The notes: generated by a model from the sequence alone, not told the origin. A stretch of DNA of 64,000 nt from Methylobacteriaceae bacterium (GCA_020638135.1 JACKJE010000006.1:62001-126000); one strand, 5' to 3'; shown: positions 39,529 through 49,129, numbered from the stretch's first letter. Numbers and translations are program-made.

Positions 39529-41796
39529 CTACAGCTGCACGCCGCGTGCTTCGGCGAAGGCGCGCAATTGCTCGCGCAGCGGCTGGCGGTCGTCGCCCTG
39601 GTCGATCATGGGCGCCAGGAATTCCCGAGTTTCATTGAGATTGGCGCTGAGCAGCGTCGCCTTGACCGGGCCGATCGAGGCCGCCGACATGGAGAGCGAG
39701 CGATAGCCGATGGCGGCCAGCGCCAGCGCGTCGAGCGGCTTGCCGCCCATTTCGCCGCAGAGCGTGACCGGCGTTCCTGTCAGGGCGCCGGCCTCGGCGA
39801 TAGCGCGCAGGGCGCGCAACGCCGGCGGCGACAGCGGATCAAAGCGCGACGCGACGCGCTTGTTGTCGCGGTCGGCGGCGAAAAGGTACTGGATCAGGTC
39901 GTTCGATCCGACCGACAGAAAGTCGGCGCGCGCACAGATCGCGCCGAGCTCCCACAGCAGCGAGGGCACTTCCACCATCACGCCGAGCTTGAGCGGTTCG
40001 GGCGTCACATAGCCGTGCTTCCTGAGCCAGGAGAGCTCGTGCATGGCGACTTCGCGTGCGGCCTCGAATTCCTTGATGGTCGCCACCATCGGGAACATGA
40101 TGCGCAATTCGCGGCCGGCGCCGGCCTTCAGCATGGCGCGCAATTGCTGGCGCAGCAGGCCCGGCCGGTCGAGGCCGATTCGGATCGCGCGCCAGCCGAG
40201 CGCGGGATTTTCCTCCTCCACCTTCGCCATGTAGGGCAGGACCTTGTCCGAGCCGATGTCGAGCGTGCGGAAGGTGACAGGGTGGTCGGGCACGGCTTCC
40301 AGCACGGCGCGGTAGAGCGCCTCCTGCTCGCCGGCGCGGGGGAAGCGCGCGGCCAGCATGAATTGCAGCTCGGTGCGGAACAGGCCGATCGATTCGGCGC
40401 CGGTTTCGGCGAAATGCCGGGTGTCGATGATCAGGCCGGCGTTCATGTGCAGCTTGATCTGCACGCCGTCCTTCGTCACGGCGGGCACGTCGCGCAGCTT
40501 GACGTACTGCTCCTGTCGGCGGGCGCGCAGCCGCGCTTTCTCGGCATAGGCGGCCTCGACGTCGGGTCCGGGCCGCACCTGGACGTCGCCAGTCGAGCCG
40601 TCGACGATCAGCGCGTCGCCGGTCTCCACGAAATCGGTGATGTTGGCGACGTCGCCGACGGCGGGAATGCCGATGGCGCGCGCGACGATCGCGACGTGGC
40701 TGGAGGCGCCGCCCTGTTCGAGCACCAGGCCGCGCAGCTTGTTGCGCGGATAGTCGAGCAGCGCCGCCGGGCCCATCGAGCGAGCGACCAGAATGGCGTT
40801 GTCGGGCAGGATTTCGCGCGCCACGACATAATCGGCGCCGGTCAGCCGGTGCAGCAGGCGGTTGGCGAGATCGTCGAGATCGTGCAGGCGCTCGCGCAGG
40901 TAAGGATCGGTCTGGCGCTGCAGCCGCGCGCGGGCGTCGTTCTGTACGCGCTCGACGGCGGCTTCCGCCGTCACGCCGGTCTGGATCGCTTCCGTCAAAC
41001 GACGCATCCAGCCGCGATCGTTGGCGAAGACGCGCACCGTCTCCAGAACGTCGCGATGTTCGCCCGCGCCAAGCCGGTCGCCGCGCGCGATCAGCATGTC
41101 GATCTCGTCGCGCAGGCCCTGCACGGCGTCTTCGAGACGGCGGCTCTCGGTCTGGGCGTCTTCAGCGATGATCTGCTTGATGACGACGCGCGGCTCGTGC
41201 AGCACGACATGGCCGAGGCCGATGCCGTCGGCGATCGCGGAGCCCCGCACCGCGAGCGGGCGCCTGAGCGCTGTCTCGTCGCCGGGCAGGGCGATCGCCT
41301 GCAATTCGCCGGATGCGATCATCTCGGCGAGCAGCATGGCGGTCGTCTGGAGGGCCTCGACCTCTTCGTCGGTGTAGATGCGGCGGGCGCGGTTCTGGAC
41401 GACGAGGACGCCGAGCGTATTGCCGCCGCGCAGGACGGGCACGCCCAGGAACGAATGGTAGATCTCTTCGCCCGTCTCCGGCTTGTAGGAGAAGGCGGGA
41501 TGCGACTGGGCGTCGGCCAGCGCCAGCGGCTCGGCCGAGGTCGCGATCAGGCCGACCAGGCCTTCGCCCGCGCGCATGGTGGTCAGATGCACGGCTTCGC
41601 GGTTCAGACCTTCGGTCGCATAGAGTTCGAGCCGGTTGTCGGCGCGCAGGACATAGACCGAGCAGACCTCGGCGACCATGTTGGCGGCGATATGGATCAC
41701 GATCTTGTCGAGCCGCGCCTGCGGGCTCACCGGCTCCGCCATGACTTCGCGGAGCCGGCGCAGCAGAAGGCGAGGTCCGCCGAGTGCGCTGCGCAT
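39529..41796 (-). CDS. ptsP: Phosphoenolpyruvate-protein phosphotransferase PtsP (EI-Ntr)
   Basis: A 755-residue protein with an N-terminal GAF domain (about 25-165) joined to an enzyme I module. The phosphohistidine motif is GGASSHVAIVARA. The PEP-binding barrel includes IGLFRTELQFML, ALGWRAIRIGLDRP and LSVGSNDLIQYLFAADRDN. It starts the nitrogen-related phosphotransfer chain PtsP-NPr-EIIA-Ntr that senses glutamine through the GAF domain. It lies downstream of lysC on the same strand, the usual rhizobial order. Confidence 0.96.
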   Translation of the reverse strand: MRSALGGPRLLLRRLREVMAEPVSPQARLDKIVIHIAANMVAEVCSVYVLRADNRLELYATEGLNREAVHLTTMRAGEGLVGLIATSAEPLALADAQSHPAFSYKPETGEEIYHSFLGVPVLRGGNTLGVLVVQNRARRIYTDEEVEALQTTAMLLAEMIASGELQAIALPGDETALRRPLAVRGSAIADGIGLGHVVLHEPRVVIKQIIAEDAQTESRRLEDAVQGLRDEIDMLIARGDRLGAGEHRDVLETVRVFANDRGWMRRLTEAIQTGVTAEAAVERVQNDARARLQRQTDPYLRERLHDLDDLANRLLHRLTGADYVVAREILPDNAILVARSMGPAALLDYPRNKLRGLVLEQGGASSHVAIVARAIGIPAVGDVANITDFVETGDALIVDGSTGDVQVRPGPDVEAAYAEKARLRARRQEQYVKLRDVPAVTKDGVQIKLHMNAGLIIDTRHFAETGAESIGLFRTELQFMLAARFPRAGEQEALYRAVLEAVPDHPVTFRTLDIGSDKVLPYMAKVEEENPALGWRAIRIGLDRPGLLRQQLRAMLKAGAGRELRIMFPMVATIKEFEAAREVAMHELSWLRKHGYVTPEPLKLGVMVEVPSLLWELGAICARADFLSVGSNDLIQYLFAADRDNKRVASRFDPLSPPALRALRAIAEAGALTGTPVTLCGEMGGKPLDALALAAIGYRSLSMSAASIGPVKATLLSANLNETREFLAPMIDQGDDRQPLREQLRAFAEARGVQL

Positions 41797-41960
41797 CGTG
41801 TCGTGTCCAGTTCGGGCGGGCGCCCGGCGAAAATCCGGCGAGCCTGAACCCCGGCCGCATTCAGCGTTCCCTTGCAGGAAACGGGCCGGACGCGGCAGTC
41901 AGGGCGACTCGTCAGGCCACATGTTTACGCGATAACGGCGGGCCAAGCGAGGCGGGCGGG

Positions 41961-43214
41961 TCAGGCCTTGTCGAGGCCATAGAGCGAATGGAGCGTGCGC
42001 ACGGCAAGCTCGGTATAGGCCGTGTCGATCAGCACCGAGAACTTGATCTCGGACGTGGTGATCGCCCTGATATTGATGCCTTTTTCCGACAGGGCCTTGA
42101 AGGCGCGAGCGGCGACGCCGGCGTGGCTGCGCATGCCGATGCCGATGGCCGAGACCTTGACCACGTCGGTCGCGCCGGCGATCGAGGCGAAGCCGACCTG
42201 GTCGCGCGCCTTTTCCAGCACGGCGCGGGCGCGCTCATAGTCGGCGGCCGGCACGGTGAAGGTGATGTCGGTCGTCGCCTGATCGTCCGAGACGACCTGG
42301 ATGATCATGTCGACGTTGATGTTGGCGTCGGCCAGCGGCACGAAGATCGCCGCCGCCACGCCCGGCTTGTCGGCCACGCGCCGCAGCGTGATCTGCGCCT
42401 CGTCGCGGGAAAAGGCGATGCCGGTGACAACCTGGGCTTCCATAATGTCCTCCTCGGCGCAGATCAGCGTGCCGGACTGGGGATTGGCGGGATCGTCGAA
42501 GGACGAGCGCACATAGGTCGGCACCTTGTGCACCATGGCGACCTCGACGGATCGAACTTGCAGGACCTTGGCGCCGAGCGAGGCCATTTCCAGCATTTCC
42601 TCGAAGGCGACCTTGTCGAGACGCCTGGCCTTCGGGACGATGCGCGGATCGGTCGTGTAGACGCCGTCGACATCGGTGTAGATGTCGCAGCGCGCAGCGC
42701 CGATCGCCGCCGCGAGCGCCACCGCGCTCGTGTCCGAGCCGCCACGCCCGAGGGTGGCGATGCGGCCGGTTGGCTGGTGCATGCCCTGGAAGCCGGCGAC
42801 GACGGCGACTTCGTCGCGCTCGGTGAAATGCTGGATGATCTTGGAGCCGTCGATGCCCTCGATGCGCGCCGAGCCATGCGCGCCGTCGGTCAGGATCGGG
42901 ATCTGCCAGCCCTGCCACGAACGGGCCTGAATGCCCATGCCCTGCAGCACGATGGCCAGCAGGCCCGAGGTCACCTGCTCGCCGGAGGCGACGACCGCAT
43001 CATATTCGCGGGCGTCGTGCAGGGCTGCCGCCTCCTTGCACCAGGCGACCAGTTCGTTGGTCTTGCCGGACATGGCGGAGACGACGACGGCGACGTGGTA
43101 GCCGGCCTCGACCTCGCGCTGCACGTGGCGGGCGACGTTGCGGATGCGCTCGACATTGGCGACCGAAGTGCCGCCGAACTTCATGACGAGACGGGGTTTT
43201 GCCTGACCGGACAT
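41961..43214 (-). CDS. lysC: Aspartokinase
   Basis: A 417-residue kinase with VMKFGGTSVANVERIRNVA, GRGGSDTSAVALAAAIGAARCDIYTDVDGVYTTDPRI and two C-terminal ACT domains (about 265-415) that mediate lysine/threonine feedback. It phosphorylates aspartate in the first step to lysine, threonine and methionine. The start at 43214 (MSGQAKPRLVMKFGG) was chosen; an in-frame ATG further upstream would add 31 atypical residues, and the internal Met before KFGG is also possible. It is divergent from ubiG. Confidence 0.96.
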   Translation of the reverse strand: MSGQAKPRLVMKFGGTSVANVERIRNVARHVQREVEAGYHVAVVVSAMSGKTNELVAWCKEAAALHDAREYDAVVASGEQVTSGLLAIVLQGMGIQARSWQGWQIPILTDGAHGSARIEGIDGSKIIQHFTERDEVAVVAGFQGMHQPTGRIATLGRGGSDTSAVALAAAIGAARCDIYTDVDGVYTTDPRIVPKARRLDKVAFEEMLEMASLGAKVLQVRSVEVAMVHKVPTYVRSSFDDPANPQSGTLICAEEDIMEAQVVTGIAFSRDEAQITLRRVADKPGVAAAIFVPLADANINVDMIIQVVSDDQATTDITFTVPAADYERARAVLEKARDQVGFASIAGATDVVKVSAIGIGMRSHAGVAARAFKALSEKGINIRAITTSEIKFSVLIDTAYTELAVRTLHSLYGLDKA

Positions 43215-43359
43215 GACGCTCCGAAGGGTTTGCCGACCTTGCGAAGCTTTGACGCGGAATGCCTGTCTCGCGCCCTGTCCGAAGGCGGCGTATACATACG
43301 GCCTCATTGGCGCCTGTCAATCGCGCAGGCCGCGGCATGAAGACCTAGGGAATCCAAGC

Positions 43360-44145
43360 ATGGCGAAGGCCGCCACCAAACCCCGCGCGCCCAAGGAAGC
43401 GCCCCGCAGCGCGAGCGTCGATCCCGCCGATGTCGCCCGCTTCAATGCGCTCGGCGAGGAATGGTGGGACCTGTGGGGCCCGATGCGGGCGCTGCACAAG
43501 CTGAACCCGACGCGGGTTGAATATGTCCGCGACATTCTGGTCGATGAAATCTGTGCGAAGCCGCAGGAAAATACAGACAAACCGCTCGCCGGTCTCCGCC
43601 TGCTCGACATCGGCTGCGGCGCGGGCATCCTCTCCGAGCCGCTGGCGGCTCTGGGCGCCGAAATGACTTCTGTCGATCCGGCGCCCATGAACATAGAAGT
43701 AGCGAAGGCCCATGCGGCGAAGTCGGGTCTTGCGATCGACTATCGCGCCATGACTGCGGAAGAACTGGCCGCGACCGGCGCGCAATATGACGCCGTCCTC
43801 ATTATGGAAGTGGTCGAGCATGTCGCAGACCGCCCCGCCTTCATCGCGACCGCCGCCAGCCTTGTGCGGCCCGGCGGCTTCCTGTTCGCGGCGACACTCA
43901 ACCGGACGCTCAAATCCTACGCGCTCGCCATCGTCGGCGCCGAATATATCCTGCGCTGGGTCAAGCCCGGCACGCACAATTGGGAGCAGTTCGTGACGCC
44001 GCAGGAACTTGCGACCGATTTTCGGGCGGCGGGACTCGAGATTTTCGACCGCACGGGCGTGGTCTATCACCCGATCTTCGACGAGTGGCGGAGGTCCGAG
44101 GATTGCAGCATCAACTACATGATGGCGGCGCAGAAGCCGGATTAG
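43360..44145 (+). CDS. ubiG: Ubiquinone biosynthesis O-methyltransferase UbiG
   Basis: A 261-residue methyltransferase with RFNALGEEWWDLWGPMRALHKLNP, motif I LLDIGCGAGILSEPLAALGA, EVVEHVADRPAFI and the UbiG-specific membrane-associating segment ILRWVKPGTHNWEQFVTP. It carries out both O-methylations of ubiquinone synthesis. It is divergent from lysC, as in many alphaproteobacteria. Its product pool is the likely substrate of the rquA-like enzyme at 12.6 kb. Confidence 0.96.
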   Translation: MAKAATKPRAPKEAPRSASVDPADVARFNALGEEWWDLWGPMRALHKLNPTRVEYVRDILVDEICAKPQENTDKPLAGLRLLDIGCGAGILSEPLAALGAEMTSVDPAPMNIEVAKAHAAKSGLAIDYRAMTAEELAATGAQYDAVLIMEVVEHVADRPAFIATAASLVRPGGFLFAATLNRTLKSYALAIVGAEYILRWVKPGTHNWEQFVTPQELATDFRAAGLEIFDRTGVVYHPIFDEWRRSEDCSINYMMAAQKPD

Positions 44146-44207
44146 CGGGCCGATCGATCCGGCGGCTTCCCGATCGTGGCCACAATCGAACCTTCTAATG
44201 TTGCGCG

Positions 44208-44867
44208 ATGAGGGTTCTGCTGATCGAGGATGACGCCATGCTGGGCGGCGCGCTCGAAACCGCGCTGGCCGGCGAGGGCTTGTCGGTCGACCGGGTTCGC
44301 GATGGCGCTCACGCCGAAGCGGCCTTGCGGGACGAGGGCTATTCGGTCGTCCTTCTCGATCTCGGCCTGCCGGATTTAGACGGTCTTGCGCTTCTCAAAA
44401 CCGCCCGCGGCAGGGGGAGCGACGCCCCCGTCCTCATCATTACCGCGCGGGACGCGCTCGACGACCGCGTCGCCGGGCTCGATCTCGGCGCCGATGACTA
44501 TCTGGTCAAACCTTTCGAGACGCGGGAGCTTCTCGCGCGCATGCGCGCGCTCGTGCGTCGCCGCGCGGGGCGCGCGACCTCAATCCTGATAGCGGGGGCG
44601 ACCGAACTCGATACGGAAAGCCATGAATTGACGCATGCCGGACAGGCCGCTGTGCTGCCGGCCAGGGAATATGCCGTCATGCACGCTCTGATGGAGCGAC
44701 CCGGGCGCATCCTCTCGCGGGCGCAGATCGAGGAGCGCATCTACGGCTGGGGCGAAGAAGTCGAAAGCAACGCCGTCGACGTGTTGATCCATTCCATCCG
44801 TCGAAAATTCGGCAAGAACGTCATCCTCAACGTGCGCGGCGCGGGATGGATGGTCGCGAAGTCATGA
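44208..44867 (+). CDS. OmpR-family response regulator (QseB/PmrA type)
   Basis: A 219-residue regulator. The receiver domain contains the acidic pair IEDDAM, the phospho-acceptor Asp in LLDLGLPDLDG and the Lys in DDYLVKPFE. The C-terminal winged helix includes LPAREYAVMHALMERPGRILSRAQIEERIYG and SNAVDVLIHSIRRKFG. It overlaps the histidine kinase by ATGA, so the two are coupled. The next genes, PepSY and a four-repeat membrane protein, are probable targets or partners. Confidence 0.95.
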   Translation: MRVLLIEDDAMLGGALETALAGEGLSVDRVRDGAHAEAALRDEGYSVVLLDLGLPDLDGLALLKTARGRGSDAPVLIITARDALDDRVAGLDLGADDYLVKPFETRELLARMRALVRRRAGRATSILIAGATELDTESHELTHAGQAAVLPAREYAVMHALMERPGRILSRAQIEERIYGWGEEVESNAVDVLIHSIRRKFGKNVILNVRGAGWMVAKS

Positions 44868-46186
44868 ACCGGTCCCTGCGTCGCACCGCCCTTGCCTGGA
44901 TGACCGGTCTGCTCACGGCGGTCGGGCTCGTCGCGATCCTCATCGCCTATTGGTATGCCCGCAGCGAGGCCGCGGAATTTCTCGATGGGCAATTGAGGCA
45001 GATTGCGCTGAACGTTGGGCCAGACGTGCGACCCGCCAACGCGCCTGCGGGGCCTGACCGCGATCCGGAGGATCAGTTCGCGATCACGATCTGGGACAGC
45101 GCCGGGCGTATCGTCCATCAGTCGGGGCCGGAGGCGGCGATCCCCCGGCAGAGGCAGGCAGGGTTCGCGGACGTCCGCGCGGCCGGCGTGTTGTGGCGGG
45201 TCTATGTGGCGCGCAGCGACGACCGCATTGTGCAGGTCGCCCAGCGCGACACGGTGCGGGCGGAGATCGCCAACAGCGCGGCGCTCGGCGCGGCTGCCCC
45301 GGTGCTCATCGTCATACCGCTGTCCTGGCTCGTGGTCGGCTGGGCACTCAACCGCGCCCTGCGCCCGCTAAGCGCGCTCTCGGACGAACTTGCCGCGCGC
45401 AGCGTGGCGGCGACGGAGCCGATCGTTCTCGACAGCGTCCCCGCGGAAGTGGCGCCGCTCGTCGCGAGCATGAACGGGCTGATCGATCGCCTTCAAGCGG
45501 CGGTCGAGGCGCAAAAGCGCTTCGTCGCCGACGCCGCGCATGAATTGCGGACGCCGCTGGCGGCGATGCAGATCGAAGTCGACAATCTCCGGCCCGCCGC
45601 CGGCGCGGAATACGCGAACCGTGTCGTCGCGCTGGCGGCCAGCGTCAAACGCGCCAACGCGCTCGCCAACCGCTTGCTCGAACTCGCGCGGCTGGACGAA
45701 CCAACGCCCGGACAGGGGCGGGTCCTCGATTTCAGCGCGCTCATCCTAGACTGCATCGCCACTTGCGCGCCGCTCGCCGAGCGGAAAGGCGTCGATCTCG
45801 GCGCGAATATTCGACCCGACATGCGTTTTCGAGGCGTCGAAAGCGAATTGCGGGCCTTGCTCGCCAATCTCATCGACAACGCCGTGCGCTACACACCGCG
45901 CGGCGGAAAGGTCGACGTGTTCCTGGGCCTTCGCGACGACAGGCTCGTCGCGGAGATCGTCGATACTGGTCCCGGCCTGCCGCCCGGTGCGGAAATGCGG
46001 ATTTTCGACCGGTTCTATCGCGGCGCTTCAGGCAATGCGGAGGGAACAGGGCTCGGCCTCGCGATCGCGCGCCGCGTGGCCGAACGTCACGGCCTCGCCC
46101 TGACCGTCGAGAACCGGACGGACGGCGTCCCGGGCGCGCTGGCGCGCGTCACGGCGCCGAAATCGATGCCGGGCGCGGCGAGCTAA
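44864..46186 (+). CDS. Two-component sensor histidine kinase (QseC-like)
   Basis: A 440-residue kinase with two membrane helices (about 8-30 and 146-165) around a periplasmic domain of about 115 residues. It has a HAMP-like linker, the HisKA box ADAAHELRTPLAAMQIEVDN (His about 226) and an ATPase domain with LIDNAVRYTPRGG, DTGPGLP and GTGLGLAIARRVAERHG. The periplasmic part lacks an obvious ligand motif; some homologues respond to metal ions or antimicrobial peptides. It pairs with the response regulator in the overlapping frame. Confidence 0.94.
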   Translation: MNRSLRRTALAWMTGLLTAVGLVAILIAYWYARSEAAEFLDGQLRQIALNVGPDVRPANAPAGPDRDPEDQFAITIWDSAGRIVHQSGPEAAIPRQRQAGFADVRAAGVLWRVYVARSDDRIVQVAQRDTVRAEIANSAALGAAAPVLIVIPLSWLVVGWALNRALRPLSALSDELAARSVAATEPIVLDSVPAEVAPLVASMNGLIDRLQAAVEAQKRFVADAAHELRTPLAAMQIEVDNLRPAAGAEYANRVVALAASVKRANALANRLLELARLDEPTPGQGRVLDFSALILDCIATCAPLAERKGVDLGANIRPDMRFRGVESELRALLANLIDNAVRYTPRGGKVDVFLGLRDDRLVAEIVDTGPGLPPGAEMRIFDRFYRGASGNAEGTGLGLAIARRVAERHGLALTVENRTDGVPGALARVTAPKSMPGAAS

Positions 46187-46281
46187 TTCGCTCCTCATTC
46201 TCCCGGCGCACCATCCCGCCATTCGACGCATTCGCGCGGGCGAGCCTCGCCAGCCAGAGACCGGGGCGCTTGGAGAGCCAC

Positions 46282-46596
46282 ATGGATATGAAACGACAGA
46301 ACATCGGGATCGTCGCGATCGCCGCGCTGGCTGTCACGCTGGTTGCACCCGCGCTGGCCTACACGGGCCAGAAGCTGCGCGGCGAGGCCAAAATCGGCAT
46401 GAAAGAGGCCCGCGCCATCGCCCTGAAGGCGCATGCGGGCAAGATCACGGATTCCGAACTCGAGCGCGAGCCCGGCGGCAGCGGGCTCAGATATTCCTTC
46501 GACATCGCGAACGGCCGCCACGTTCAGGAAGTCGGCGTCGACGCCGCGACCGGCGCGGTGCTCGAAAACAAGGCCGAAGGGCCCAATCCGGACTGA
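46282..46596 (+). CDS. PepSY-domain secreted protein
   Basis: A 104-residue protein with a signal peptide (about 1-26, ending PALAYT). A single PepSY domain follows: IGMKEARAIALKAHAGKITDSELEREPGG, then LRYSFDIANGRHVQEVGVDAATGAVLENK. PepSY proteins commonly accompany two-component systems and envelope sensing. GGAG is well placed before the ATG. It lies between the kinase and the COG4705-type membrane gene on the same strand, forming a four-gene cassette. Confidence 0.92.
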   Translation: MDMKRQNIGIVAIAALAVTLVAPALAYTGQKLRGEAKIGMKEARAIALKAHAGKITDSELEREPGGSGLRYSFDIANGRHVQEVGVDAATGAVLENKAEGPNPD

Positions 46597-46664
46597 GGTC
46601 CAACCCGCATTTCGGGCCGCTCCGCCATGCGGGGCGGCCATTCTGCGATCACGAGACGAGACCC

Positions 46665-47453
46665 ATGAACGAAGCAACCAAGGCCGCCCTGAGCAAGGTC
46701 CCGGAAGTCACGCTCGGCTTCTGGATCATCAAGATCATCGCCACGACGCTCGGCGAAACCGGCGGAGACGCCGTCACGATGAGCCTGCTGCACGCCGACA
46801 GGAATGCGAACAACGGCGGATATCTGATCGGAACCGGCATATTCCTGGCGATCTTCGTCGCGGCCGTCGCCGCGCAGATCGCGACCAAGAAATTCAATTC
46901 GTGGATCTACTGGATCGCCATCGTCGCCTCGACCACGGTCGGTACGACCATGGCCGATTTCGCCGACCGGTCGCTCGGGATCGGCTACGCCGGCGGCTCG
47001 TCGCTCCTGCTCGCGCTGCTCGTGGCATCTCTCGCCATCTGGCGCTGGTCGGAGGGCACGGTCTCGGTCGATACGGTCGCGACGCCCCGCGTAGAGGCCT
47101 TCTACTGGGTGACGATCCTGTTTTCGCAGACGCTCGGAACGGCGCTCGGCGACTGGATGGCAGACACCAATGCGCTTGGATTCGGCGACGGGGCGCTCGT
47201 GTTCGCCGCCGCGATCGCCGTCGTCGCCGTGCTCTACTACCTGACCGACATCTCCCGCGTGCTCCTGTTCTGGGTCGCATTCATCCTGACGCGTCCGCTC
47301 GGCGCGACCGTCGGCGACCTCCTGGACAAGCCGCACGCGTCAGGAGGCCTTGGCCTGAGCCGGGTCTATGCAACTGCCGTACTGATCGTCTCGATGCTCG
47401 CGCTGATCGTCCTGCTGCCGCAGAGGCCCGGCCGGCATCCGGCCAACGGCTGA
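46665..47453 (+). CDS. COG4705-type membrane protein with four internal repeats
   Basis: A 262-residue protein with eight hydrophobic helices arranged as four repeats. Each repeat carries a short acidic signature: TLGETGGD, TVGTTMADFADR, TLGTALGDWMAD and PLGATVGDLLDK. The regular Gly-Asp spacing suggests a symmetrical bundle with conserved Asp residues in the membrane, as in ion or metal transporters. Function is unknown. It follows a PepSY protein and a two-component pair, a grouping I have seen in several proteobacteria, and is their likely regulated output. Confidence 0.82.
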   Translation: MNEATKAALSKVPEVTLGFWIIKIIATTLGETGGDAVTMSLLHADRNANNGGYLIGTGIFLAIFVAAVAAQIATKKFNSWIYWIAIVASTTVGTTMADFADRSLGIGYAGGSSLLLALLVASLAIWRWSEGTVSVDTVATPRVEAFYWVTILFSQTLGTALGDWMADTNALGFGDGALVFAAAIAVVAVLYYLTDISRVLLFWVAFILTRPLGATVGDLLDKPHASGGLGLSRVYATAVLIVSMLALIVLLPQRPGRHPANG

Positions 47454-47511
47454 CGATGGGCGCACGCCCGGGGCGAAGGCTCGAAACGCGGCCTTCGCCA
47501 GCGACGCCAAG

Positions 47512-47970
47512 TCAATTCCGCTCGTCGGGCGAAGGCGGGATCGGCATGATTTCGACGCCGTCCTCGATCAGCGCGCGGGCTTCCTCGAAGCTCGCCTGGC
47601 CGCGGATCGGGCGGGCTTCGCTCTCGCCGTCGTGGATCTTGCGCGCTTCCTCGGGGAAGGCCGCGCCGACGTCGGTCGTCGCTTCCATGATCTTTTCACG
47701 CAATGCCCGCACCATCGCGCGGACTTCGGCCATTTTCTCGTCGACCAGAACGACGTCCTGCGCGGGCTGGGCGGCCGGCGCAGGCGCCGGCGTCTCATCG
47801 CGGTCGCGGCGGGCGACGTTCGGCGCCATGATCTGTTTGGTCACGCGCGCCGAATTGCAATAGGGGCACGTCACGAAGCCGCGGCGCGCCTGTTCGTCAT
47901 AGGCGCCGGCGCTGGCGAACCAGCTTTCGAATTCGTGGGCCTCGTCGCAGACGAGCGCGTAGCGGATCAT
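47512..47970 (-). CDS. DUF1178 family protein
   Basis: A 152-residue protein. The N-terminal zinc-ribbon-like part reads MIRYALVCDEAHEFESWF and TCPYCNSARVTKQIMAPNVA, with the CPYC pair and an upstream Cys. The C-terminus (VGAAFPEEARKIHDGESEARPIRGQAS, then ARALIEDGVEIMPIP) is diagnostic for DUF1178. Function is unknown. It starts two bases after grxC stops, on the same strand. Confidence 0.93.
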   Translation of the reverse strand: MIRYALVCDEAHEFESWFASAGAYDEQARRGFVTCPYCNSARVTKQIMAPNVARRDRDETPAPAPAAQPAQDVVLVDEKMAEVRAMVRALREKIMEATTDVGAAFPEEARKIHDGESEARPIRGQASFEEARALIEDGVEIMPIPPSPDERN

Positions 47971-47972
47971 GG

Positions 47973-48230
47973 TCAGCCTGCCAGAAGACCGTCGAGCTTG
48001 CCGTCGGATTCGAGGTCGTAGAGATCGTCGCAGCCGCCGACATGGGTCGCGCCGATGAAGATCTGCGGCACGGTGGTGCGCCCGCCCGCGCGCTCCGACA
48101 TGGCGGCGCGGCCGGCGCGGTCGCCGTCGAGCGAGATTTCCTCGAAGTCAGCGCCCTTCTTGCGCAACAGGTCCTTCGCCGCATGGCAATAGGGGCACAT
48201 GGAGGTCGTGTAGATCGTGATCGGTTGCAT
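47973..48230 (-). CDS. grxC: Glutaredoxin 3
   Basis: An 85-residue glutaredoxin with the active-site CPYC at residues 12-15, TVPQIFIGATHVGG (cis-Pro and GSH-binding) and a C-terminal GCDDLYDLE. It reduces disulfides with glutathione. It sits between comF and DUF1178 on the reverse strand, the classical rhizobial order comF-grxC-DUF1178. Confidence 0.95.
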   Translation of the reverse strand: MQPITIYTTSMCPYCHAAKDLLRKKGADFEEISLDGDRAGRAAMSERAGGRTTVPQIFIGATHVGGCDDLYDLESDGKLDGLLAG

Positions 48231-48263
48231 GAGTGCTCCTTTTCGGGGCGCTTATATGGGATT

Positions 48264-49042
48264 TCATCCTCCCGTCACAACCCGCGCGAAAGTCAGGACA
48301 TCCACGCGTTTTGCGCCGGCGCGCAGCAGAACGCGCGCTGCGGCGTTGGCGGTCGCGCCCGAGGTCATGACGTCGTCGACCAGCACGACCCGCTTGTCGA
48401 GTACGGCGAGCTTGCCGGCCTCGCTGACCCGGAACGCGCCCTGCAGATTGGTCGCGCGCTGCGTCCTCGACAGGCCGACCTGCGGCGCGGTCGGCTTGAC
48501 GCGTTCGAGCGCGCGCATGGCGACGGGCACGCCCGTTTCCTGCGAAACGGCGCGGGCGAGCAGGGCGGCCTGGTTGTGCTTGCGGCCGATCAGGCGCAGC
48601 CGGTGCATCGGCACGGGCGCGAGCAGGTCGGCGTCGTCGAGCAGTTCGGCGCCGGCGCGCGCCATCCAGCGGCCGATGGGCCGGGCGAGCTCCAGCCGGT
48701 CGTAATATTTCAGCCGATGCACCAGAAGGCGCGCCGGCCCGTCGTCGAAACGCACGACCGATCTCGCGCGCGAAAAGACCGGTGGGTTGGCGATCGCCTC
48801 GGGCGAGAGCAGGCCGGGCTGGCCAAGATCGACGTCGAAAGGCGTGCCGAGCCGGTCGCACCAGGGCTTTTCGATGAAGCGCATTTTCGTCCAGCAGTCC
48901 GCGCAGAGGCCGAAATGGCTGGAGGCGGCGCGCCGGCAGGCGATGCAGACCGGGGATAGACGATGTCGAGCGCGCGGGCCGCCGCTTTTCGCGCGACATG
49001 CGCGAGCGGCGCAAGGGCAGGACGGAGCCGGTCGGCCAGCAT
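48264..49042 (-). pseudogene. comF: ComF-family phosphoribosyltransferase-like gene with a frameshift
   Basis: Reading from ATG 49042, one frame encodes MLADRLRPALAPLAHVARKA and on to ALDIVYP. After a run of four G (48952-48955) the expected sequence continues in another frame as PVCIACRRAASSHFGLCADC, then WTKMRFIEKPWC, the ComF zinc motif. It runs on through LVHRLKYYDRLELARPIG and the PRPP loop VVLVDDVMTSGATANAA to the stop at 48264. One added base in the G run would restore about 260 residues, a normal ComF length. It is therefore either a true single-base deletion or an assembly error in a homopolymer. ComF proteins take part in DNA uptake and nucleotide-sugar handling. Confidence 0.85.
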
Positions 49043-49129
49043 GACGCCAGCCTAAGCCCGGCCGACCGAAGCCGGCAAGGCTCCGGCAACGTTAATGACG
49101 CGTTAATGGGGCGCGCTAGTTTTCGCCCC

